From Holosporaceae bacterium (lineage in GTDB: Bacteria > Pseudomonadota > Alphaproteobacteria > UBA3830), in NCBI GenBank assembly GCA_031262635.1, contig JAISHN010000039.1, positions 1 through 7,144 on the forward strand: a DNA stretch of 7,144 nucleotides, given 5' to 3'. Numbering within the stretch: the stretch's first letter is position 1; the number at the start of each line of letters is the position of its first letter. Under the pieces are notes generated by a model, which was not told the origin of the DNA, ran no database searches, and worked only from the letters and a program-made list of their open reading frames with translations. The translations under genes were made by a program, and so were the position numbers. Shown piece by piece: positions 1 through 4,495 of this stretch.

Positions 1-2
1 CG

Positions 3-239
3 TTCGAGGTTTTGCTCGGAGAAATGAGGATGAAACATCGATATACGAAGCCGTATAGACCGGAGACGAACGGGAAAATCGAGAGGTTTTGAAAGACGCT
101 GAACGAGGAGTTTATCGAAGACGCGTTGTACGAAAACCTGGACGATCTGAAAAACGAGCTGTTGAGGTTCTTGGCTTATTACAACGAACATAGGCCTCAT
201 AGCTCTATTAATAATATCCCAAAAAATGTATCGAATTAG
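3..239 (+). pseudogene. Transposase C-terminal fragment, interrupted by TGA
   Basis: Read from base 3, the frame encodes the end of an integrase-core (rve, DDE) transposase. The motif KPYRPETNGKIERF is typical of the region around the third catalytic acidic residue, and the Glu of IERF (81-83) is probably that residue. The family-typical ending YYNEHRPHSSI follows near the C-terminus. Codon 90-92 is TGA where relatives usually have an aromatic residue, most simply TGG (Trp), so translation should stop just after the catalytic motif and lose about 48 residues. The frame then stays open to TAG at 237-239, inside the terminal inverted repeat. The lesion is a single point mutation, suggesting recent inactivation. 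The N-terminal part, with the two catalytic Asp, lies upstream of the window. Confidence 0.8.
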
Positions 240-251
240 TTGACTTCTACA
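222..251 (-). repeat. Terminal inverted repeat of the left IS copy (right end)
   Basis: The reverse complement begins TGTAGAAGTCAA and agrees with the start of the IS at 7038 at 28 of 30 positions. It overlaps the transposase stop codon, as is common in compact IS elements. Confidence 0.85.
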
Positions 252-328
252 ATCCTGAGCGCAGCGAAGGATCCAGACGGCGAGTACGCCGGAAAAGCGC
301 GTGGATCTTTCGTCGGGCAAGCCCTCCT
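252..328 (-). repeat. Palindromic genomic repeat, truncated copy
   Basis: This 77-bp stretch is the reverse complement of 3070-3146 with two mismatches and no gaps. Compared with the full copy it lacks the outer CGTC at one end, exactly where the IS begins, and it diverges after 328. It contains the small hairpin CGGCG-AGTA-CGCCG and two flanking GGATC(C/T)-type arms. Such high-copy palindromic units are common between genes in many bacterial genomes. The near identity indicates recent duplication or gene conversion. Confidence 0.8.
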
Positions 329-401
329 TACTCCACCCCATGAACCTTGCAAGTGAAGCGCGGCGAGTATCCAGTGCCTAAAAGACGAGGCTAAATCGTT
401 C

Positions 402-434
402 GGATCTTTTGGCTTGCAGAGTAAGAATGAGGGG
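402..434 (+). repeat. Degenerate palindromic-repeat arm
   Basis: GGATC...GGCTTGC...AAGAATGAGG resembles the arm GGATCCTTCGCTGCGCTCAGGATGACG of the full repeat at 3124-3150, but with many substitutions. It is probably an old decayed copy. Confidence 0.35.
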
Positions 435-491
435 AAAAATTGGAATCGTTATTTTTAGGCTAATGACCTGAGAAACCAGAGTTTTTTTCCT

Positions 492-524
492 GGATCCTCG
501 CTTCGCTCGCAAGAATGACGAGAG
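492..524 (+). repeat. Diverged palindromic-repeat arm
   Basis: This arm reads GGATCCTCGCTTCGCTCGCA followed by AGAATGACGAGAG. It parallels 3124-3153 (GGATCCTTCGCTGCGCTCAG followed by GATGACGAGAG), including the trailing GAGAG. It is a half-unit in the same orientation as the copy at 3059-3150. Confidence 0.55.
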
Positions 525-686
525 AGTCGTCTTTCAGCGATGTTGAACGCGCGCGACGCTATCGGGTCTCTTTCCAGGTACGATGGGGTGGAGGAAGTCC
601 ATTTATCTCCCCCTATTATATATACTCTATCTTAATTGGATAATCCCTATTCTTTCTTTTCATTGTTTTTCAAGTGAAACGGCAAT

Positions 687-1934
687 ATGATAAAAACCAT
701 GACAATAGAAGAAGCGGTTCATTTCTTAGAAAGACAAAAAAACGGCGTCGACGTAATAAAACGCATGCTGGAAAGGCTTGATTTAGAGATCGATCCGTCA
801 AAAGTAATATTGGTCGCCGGAACTAATGGAAAAGGAACGACATGCGCCGCGTTGCAGACGTTGTTATTAGAGGCCGGCAAGAGCGTAGGTTTCAACACAA
901 GTCCGCATTTTGTAAAAATAAACGAGCGCATAAAATTTAACGGACAAGACGTTTCCGACGAAGATTTTTGCGAGGCGTTGCAAAAAGTTCGAGAAAAAAT
1001 CCAAGATTTTAACCCGACTTATTTTGAGTATCTCACGCTAATGTCCGCCTATTGCTTTTTTAAGATGAAAAAAACGGACTACGCGATTTTTGAAGTCGGA
1101 CTCGGGGGAACATACGACGCTTCGAACGCAATTCCTCACAATATTAGCGTAATAGCGCGATTGGGCATGGATCATGAAGCGATTCTTGGCAATAGTATTA
1201 TAGAAATAGCGAGAAATAAGTTCGGCATAATTTCCGACGGCGGAAAAGTTTTTCACGCAAGTTTCGACGACAAGGAAGTCGCGGAATTAGCTCGAAAAAC
1301 CGCAAAAGAACGCGACGCTGAGATTATAGAATCACGTTCGTTTGATTTAGACGTTAATACGACCGGCAAATATCCCGTCTTTGAAATAAAACTTCCTTGG
1401 GGAAATTTCCCAATGAAAATGCAAGGCCGCAGAGCCGCTCAGAATATAGCCCTCGCGGCTACGGTTTGCGACAACTTGCTTGGAGACGTCGCGCCCGTTT
1501 TGCCGGCAATCTCCAAAATAGAGTGGCCTGGACGTATGGAAAAAGTCGAGTGGGAAAACCGCGACGTTTTTTTATCCGGCGATCATAATCTACAGGGAAT
1601 CGAAAGCCTGCTAGAAATACTGCAGTTTTACCGTTTTAAAGAGCTTCGTTTTGTCGTTGGAATCTGTCACGATAAAAGCCATTTTGAAATGCTGCGCAAA
1701 CTGTCGAACTTCAAAAACTCTCGTATTTATTTAACGGAAACTCCTCTTAAAACTTTGCCGCTTAAAGGCTACGACGAGGTTTTTTTGAAGCGCGCCGAAT
1801 TCTCGTCTTCCGATCCGATTGAAACATTAAACGCGGCCGTTCTGGATTCAAATGAAAACGATCTGATAGTAGTCACCGGATCGCTGTATCTGGTTGGCGC
1901 TATAAAATGCGCGCTCGCCGCAAAGTCTGCCTAA
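687..1934 (+). CDS. folC: Folylpolyglutamate / dihydrofolate synthase FolC
   Basis: A cytoplasmic Mur-ligase-type ATP-dependent enzyme that joins glutamate to dihydropteroate and/or to reduced folates. The 415-residue length is normal for the family. Visible motifs in order: P-loop AGTNGKGTT (44-52); folate loop NTSPHFVKINERI (70-82); central-domain motif FEVGLGGTYDASN (135-147); LGMDHEAILG (159-168); IARNKFGI (174-181), whose Lys178 aligns with the usually carbamylated metal-site lysine; WPGRMEKV (280-287); a C-terminal ligase-domain motif SGDHN (297-301); GICHDK (325-330); and GSLY (398-401). The usual C-terminal consensus is DGAHNP, so Asp is replaced by Ser and Ala by Asp here, while the His-Asn core remains. 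ATG 687 is the first in-frame start; ATG 699 (MTIEEAV) is an alternative. Neither has a strong Shine-Dalgarno sequence. The gene stands alone, without the accD neighbour frequent in alphaproteobacteria. Confidence 0.95.
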   Translation: MIKTMTIEEAVHFLERQKNGVDVIKRMLERLDLEIDPSKVILVAGTNGKGTTCAALQTLLLEAGKSVGFNTSPHFVKINERIKFNGQDVSDEDFCEALQKVREKIQDFNPTYFEYLTLMSAYCFFKMKKTDYAIFEVGLGGTYDASNAIPHNISVIARLGMDHEAILGNSIIEIARNKFGIISDGGKVFHASFDDKEVAELARKTAKERDAEIIESRSFDLDVNTTGKYPVFEIKLPWGNFPMKMQGRRAAQNIALAATVCDNLLGDVAPVLPAISKIEWPGRMEKVEWENRDVFLSGDHNLQGIESLLEILQFYRFKELRFVVGICHDKSHFEMLRKLSNFKNSRIYLTETPLKTLPLKGYDEVFLKRAEFSSSDPIETLNAAVLDSNENDLIVVTGSLYLVGAIKCALAAKSA

Positions 1935-1964
1935 AATCGGAGTTAGTCAAGAAATTTTTTTGAT

Positions 1965-1990
1965 AAGTCGTTCTGATTAACGGTTTTTTT
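1965..1990 (+). terminator. Probable Rho-independent terminator after folC
   Basis: AAGTCGTT at 1965-1972 can pair with AACGGTTT at 1979-1986 (eight pairs, two of them G-U) around a six-base loop. The T-run begins inside the second arm at 1984 and continues to 1990, followed by ATTTTTATT. It lies 30 bases after the folC stop. The stem is weak, so the call is moderate. Confidence 0.45.
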
Positions 1991-2230
1991 ATTTTTATTC
2001 AATACAATTTATTTGTAAGGCCGTAAAAACCTTGAAGCCTTTCCGAGAAACGCCGAATTATCGACGAACGCGTTGAGATTTAAGGCATTTTTTCTTAGAG
2101 AGACAGAGAGATTTTGACGAAAAGACGCGGCGAGCGAGACGGCGAAAACGTCGTCGATTAGAAAAACAGTCTGCCGGCGCGTTCTTAGTTTCAAAATCGG
2201 TTATAGCGGCCCGATTGACGAGAGGCGATT
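1991..2230. other. Intergenic region with no supported gene
   Basis: Between the folC terminator and the secreted-protein gene I see no gene with a convincing start or motif. The minus strand is open for 61 codons (2009-2194) from a TTG without a ribosome-binding site and with no recognisable family. The last ten bases hold the ribosome-binding site AGAGG (2221-2225) of the next gene. Confidence 0.45.
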
Positions 2231-2782
2231 ATGGTAAGATTTGTTTTATTTCTTTTAGCGACGCTCTTTACGAACTTTACGTGTCGCGGCGTTCCGATCG
2301 CGACTCCCGATTTTGACGAAAGAAACGAATTTGTGATCAAAGATCCACACGACTGGGGGTATCGAACTTTCAACGGGAAAAACGGATTGATAGGAGTCTT
2401 ATGGCCGGCCGGAACCAGCTTTAACTCCGCCGATTCCGCGATATTTGTTTTCTTGCAAAACAATAAAGAAAAACTGCCGGCAAAACCTTGCAACATAAAT
2501 TTGTTCGTCGAAAAATGCCCTAAAGCAAATTTTAAATTCGCGTCTTCAAAAGAAAAAAACGACCAAACTTTATCGATAGCGGAACAATATTTCTCCGGTC
2601 GCTGCGGCCGCACGATGATTCTCTTTAAAGAGGCTATAGAAGAATACGTCGTCATTATCGCTCTAGTATCCGCTCAATACGTCACGAAGAAACAACTCGC
2701 GGACGCTAAAGAAGTCGCCTCGGCATATAGAAAAGAAATAGAAAAAAGTATAAAACCGCTTAAAGATATCGCATTGAATTAA
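2231..2782 (+). CDS. Small secreted protein of unknown function
   Basis: I do not recognise the family. The 183-residue product starts with a short hydrophobic signal peptide (MVRFVLFLLATLF, then about residue 20), so it is probably exported to the periplasm or beyond. No proper lipobox precedes Cys18. The mature part is a compact globular sequence rich in Phe, Asn and Lys, with three further cysteines (Cys87, Cys96, Cys125) around KPCNINLFVEKC and FSGRCGRTMILF, followed by a hydrophobic strand (VVIIALVSAQYV, 140-151) and a charged C-terminal helix (153-178). It looks like a real folded protein, not a chance frame: it has a good AGAGG ribosome-binding site five bases before ATG, an in-frame stop just upstream (2216-2218) and codon use like its neighbours. 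The opposite strand is also open across most of it, which I take as a shadow. Confidence 0.75.
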   Translation: MVRFVLFLLATLFTNFTCRGVPIATPDFDERNEFVIKDPHDWGYRTFNGKNGLIGVLWPAGTSFNSADSAIFVFLQNNKEKLPAKPCNINLFVEKCPKANFKFASSKEKNDQTLSIAEQYFSGRCGRTMILFKEAIEEYVVIIALVSAQYVTKKQLADAKEVASAYRKEIEKSIKPLKDIALN

Positions 2783-2871
2783 ATGAGACTTTCGTCATTT
2801 GCAAAGCCTCCTCTTCTTCGGAACCTTTCTATTCCTCAAGTAAATTCAATAACAGAGTCTAATCATAATTC

Positions 2872-2908
2872 AAAAAAAAAAAAACAACCTTATGTTTTGT
2901 TAATTTTT
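2872..2908. terminator. Possible bidirectional terminator with A13 tract
   Basis: AAAACA (2881-2886) and TGTTTT (2893-2898) form a six-pair stem with a six-base loop. On the plus strand it is followed by GTTAATTTTT. On the minus strand it is followed by a run of 13 T (the A-run at 2872-2884, partly within the stem). It lies between the convergent secreted-protein genes. The stem is all A-T except one pair, so it is weak for the plus strand and better for the minus strand. Confidence 0.4.
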
Positions 2909-2950
2909 CCTAGCAACTCCTGATTTGGAGGTAAGATGCGATTATACAAT

Positions 2951-3213
2951 TAGGCTGTGTTAGGAAAAATGTGACGAGCAGTATGAGGCTATTTTTGTTG
3001 AAACAAGAGCTTTTTACTCCGCAATAAGCCGTTGCTAGAAGCGCGAAGCTTCTTTCTCCGTCATCCTAGAGGAGGGCTTGCCCGACGAAGGATCCACGCG
3101 CTTTTCCGGCGTACTCGCCGTATGGATCCTTCGCTGCGCTCAGGATGACGAGAGGAACAGAAGCAAGGATGATGGAAAGGGACGACGAACAAAATTCTTC
3201 CTAACTCAACCTA
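2951..3213. mobile_element. MITE-like non-autonomous element, IS630/Tc1-like TA ends
   Basis: The two ends are imperfect inverted repeats. TAGGCTGTGTTAGGAAAAAT (2951-2970, extending to 2972) resembles the reverse complement of 3192-3213, which begins TAGGTTGAGTTAGGAAGAAT; 18 of the 22 positions agree. Both ends terminate in TA, so TA could be a duplicated target site, as produced by IS630/Tc1-mariner transposases. The interior has no credible gene, and about a third of it is a palindromic repeat (3059-3150). The right end lies seven bases beyond the stop codon of the minus-strand secreted-protein gene, so the insertion does not alter that protein. The family assignment is inferred from size and ends only. 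Confidence 0.6.
3059..3150 (+). repeat. Full palindromic genomic repeat
   Basis: The unit is bounded by CGTCATCCT (3059-3067) and its reverse complement AGGATGACG (3142-3150). Inside it are a second pair, CGAAGGATCC (3086-3095) and GGATCCTTCG (3124-3133), and a central hairpin CGGCG-TACT-CGCCG (3107-3120). It can therefore fold into an extended stem-loop as DNA or RNA. Bases 3070-3146 recur in inverted orientation at 252-328 with 75 of 77 identical. Confidence 0.8.
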
Positions 3214-3220
3214 GCTATCC

Positions 3221-4249
3221 TCAGTATCCGTCCTCTTCCGGCTCTTCATCCGAGCTTGGCATGATTGACTCGACTGATCTTATCGAATTTGTTCTGGAAA
3301 GACTGCGTCTTGTAGGCGCGGCGGTTGAATATGAGTCTGTGTCGGAACCTAGATGATCAGCGTCTCCGACTGGCCTAGCGATATCGTTCGTAGACTGCGA
3401 TCTTCTGCTATGATGACGACGTCTATGCGTTGAGGTCGCCGGCGGTTCCTGCGCTCCGGCGTCTGGAAGCTGTCCGGCGTCGAACGCGTCTTCAGTCTCT
3501 TGAAGGCGATCGTTAGACATTACGGCTTGCAACCTTCCAATCTGTTCTTCGAGAACTCTTATCTGTCCAAATGTTTCTTCAATCTTCAATATCGCCTTGC
3601 TCTGAGCAACTTCTGCTTGATCAACTTTAAGCTTTGGAATTTCAACGCCATTGAAGGTTATGCCTTTAATTGTGTCGTTAAATTGTTGAACAGAAGCTCT
3701 AACGCCCGCCGAAGCGTTTCTTAGACTTGTTTCCGCAGCCTCTAGGGCTTTCTGCGCGGCTTCTTTTTTCTTATGAGCGGCTACAATCGCTTTATCGCGG
3801 AATTTTCCTTCGTCCAATTCTTCAACTTTCGCCCTTCTTACTACTTTTTCCAGAGAAGCGAGTAGCTGAGGCAAAGAAGTTAGGGTTAATTTTGTCGCTT
3901 CTAATTCTTTTCTTTTAGAATCCCTAGCTAATTCCACGAGTTTTTTAAGAGACGTTAGGTCTTTTTGAGCGGCTTTTATTTCTCTAAGTTCCTCGGCGGT
4001 CGCGAGTTCGTATTTAGAGTTGGTAGTCTCAATTTGCTTTATCAAATTTGCGAAGACTTTTATTAACTCGTCGATCGATTTTGCCGCTCGCTCTAGCGTT
4101 CCTTTTACTCCGATTCCATAAGCCGCTCCTAAGTCTGATTGCAAAGCCGAGCTTTGTCCGATTTTTAGGATCGCCGACGCGTCGAAAACGGCGGCCGCAA
4201 ACGCTAAAATTCCGATCGCCATTATCTTACCCGTTACTCTCTTTTTCAT
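3221..4249 (-). CDS. Secreted coiled-coil protein with disordered C-terminal tail
   Basis: Family not recognised. The 342-residue product begins with a clear Sec signal peptide: basic MKKR, a hydrophobic core (IMAIGILAFAAAVF) and a likely signal peptidase site after DASA (residue 26). Residues about 50-250 are almost entirely helical, rich in Glu, Lys, Ala and Leu, and look like long coiled coils broken by a short segment (GITFNGVEIP, 196-205). Residues about 250-342 appear disordered: a basic His/Arg/Ser run (HRRRHHSRRSQS, 275-286), a second RRSLSRTNSIRS stretch (314-325), then an acidic end (SSDEEPEEDGY). There is no cysteine. The ribosome-binding site GGAG lies seven bases before ATG. It is divergent from the DivL-like gene and has a plausible own promoter. 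A structural envelope protein or a secreted host-directed protein are both possible; the sequence cannot decide. Confidence 0.8.
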   Translation of the reverse strand: MKKRVTGKIMAIGILAFAAAVFDASAILKIGQSSALQSDLGAAYGIGVKGTLERAAKSIDELIKVFANLIKQIETTNSKYELATAEELREIKAAQKDLTSLKKLVELARDSKRKELEATKLTLTSLPQLLASLEKVVRRAKVEELDEGKFRDKAIVAAHKKKEAAQKALEAAETSLRNASAGVRASVQQFNDTIKGITFNGVEIPKLKVDQAEVAQSKAILKIEETFGQIRVLEEQIGRLQAVMSNDRLQETEDAFDAGQLPDAGAQEPPATSTHRRRHHSRRSQSTNDIARPVGDADHLGSDTDSYSTAAPTRRSLSRTNSIRSVESIMPSSDEEPEEDGY

Positions 4250-4282
4250 ATTTTCACTCCATAATCAAAACTATGAGAACAA

Positions 4283-4312
4283 GTTATAGGGAATTAGTTA
4301 ACGATACGTAAA
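4283..4312 (-). promoter_or_regulatory. Candidate promoter of the secreted coiled-coil gene with CtrA-like box
   Basis: On the minus strand, TTTACG (4312-4307) is followed after 18 bases by TATAAC (4288-4283), a fair sigma70-type pair. It would start transcription about 25 bases before the ATG. The -35 box lies within TTTA-N7-TTAAC (4312-4298), one mismatch from the alphaproteobacterial CtrA consensus TTAA-N7-TTAAC. CtrA-activated promoters characteristically have this box over the -35 region. The regulatory reading is inference. Confidence 0.4.
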
Positions 4313-4419
4313 AAAAACTGGCGTTTTTATAAAAAATTAAAGATAAATGACCGCTTGCTATCAAACTAGAGTAGCGACGGAGCCGTTTTAGCGCCCGCGG
4401 ATAGTTAATTACAAAATAT

Positions 4420-4434
4420 TTAATTAAAAATTAA
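4420..4434 (+). promoter_or_regulatory. Possible CtrA box upstream of the divL-like gene
   Basis: TTAA (4420-4423), seven bases, then TTAA (4431-4434) matches the CtrA core TTAA-N7-TTAA. The stretch is very AT-rich and has several overlapping TTAA words, so chance is a real possibility. Confidence 0.25.
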
Positions 4435-4448
4435 TATAATTTTTATAC

Positions 4449-4478
4449 TTGTTTTTATAATTCTAATATGTTGATAAT
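4449..4478 (+). promoter_or_regulatory. Candidate promoter of the divL-like gene
   Basis: TTGTTT (4449-4454) and GATAAT (4473-4478) are separated by 18 bases. Transcription would start near 4485, giving an extremely short leader that overlaps the ribosome-binding region (AAAAGAG, 4483-4489). TATAAT at 4435-4440 is an alternative -10 box that would leave a longer leader but lacks a good -35 partner. Confidence 0.3.
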
Positions 4479-4495
4479 ACATAAAAGAGTTGCTT

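Larger units (their letters stand above)
1..251 (+). mobile_element. Right end of an rve-type insertion sequence (IS481/IS3-like)
   Basis: The segment holds the 3' part of a transposase gene and ends in a terminal inverted repeat whose outermost bases are ...TTCTACA. The boundary at 251 is set by comparison with the element starting at 7038: the reverse complement of 222-251 matches 7038-7067 at 28 of 30 positions, and the match stops just beyond. TGT...ACA ends and an integrase-type DDE domain suit IS481 or IS3 relatives; the exact family is an inference. The element begins outside the window. Immediately outside its end is a palindromic genomic repeat lacking its first four bases (CGTC), so the IS probably inserted into that repeat. 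Confidence 0.85.
331..593. repeat. Possible small inverted-repeat-bounded element
   Basis: CTCCACCCCAT at 331-341 is matched perfectly by its reverse complement ATGGGGTGGAG at 583-593. Weaker similarity extends inward (ACCT blocks) and outward (CTT). The ~263-bp size and lack of coding capacity would fit a non-autonomous element, but no target-site duplication is visible, so it could also be an assembly of degenerate repeats. Confidence 0.35.
252..686. other. Gene-free repeat-rich region upstream of folC
   Basis: No credible coding frame is visible on either strand. The first 77 bases are a palindromic repeat. Bases 331-593 are bounded by inverted repeats and contain two degenerate repeat arms at 402-434 and 492-524. 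From about 600 the composition becomes AT-rich (for example TATTATATATACT near 615-627 and GATAAT at 639-644), which is where a folC promoter would be expected. No pair of -35 and -10 boxes with good spacing stands out. Confidence 0.6.

Noticed and set aside
90..92. TGA read as tryptophan (alternative genetic code)
   Set aside because: TGG encodes Trp repeatedly in folC and the kinase, and TGA is the natural stop of both the minus-strand secreted protein and the DivL-like gene.
2009..2194. A 61-codon minus-strand frame containing VFLIDDVF, briefly reminiscent of a ComF-type IDD motif
   Set aside because: The similarity stops after seven residues and the threonine-rich continuation is absent. 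The start is TTG without a ribosome-binding site, and a stop lies just upstream. It is probably chance.
2191..2655. A 154-codon open frame on the minus strand, antisense to the secreted 183-residue protein
   Set aside because: The plus-strand frame has a signal peptide, a good ribosome-binding site and protein-like composition. The minus-strand frame has none of these and looks like a codon-bias shadow.
3078..3356. A 92-codon plus-strand frame across the palindromic repeat and the end of the minus-strand gene
   Set aside because: It is composed of repeat sequence and antisense of a real gene, with no start signal. Its reading of the repeat (WILRCAQDDE) is a well-known artefact of such repeats.
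4339..4400. Possible hairpins (TTGCTA/TAGCGA and GC-rich stretch AGCGCCCGCGG) suggesting a riboswitch or small RNA
   Set aside because: The stems are short with long loops, there is no T-tract, and no known riboswitch core is recognisable.
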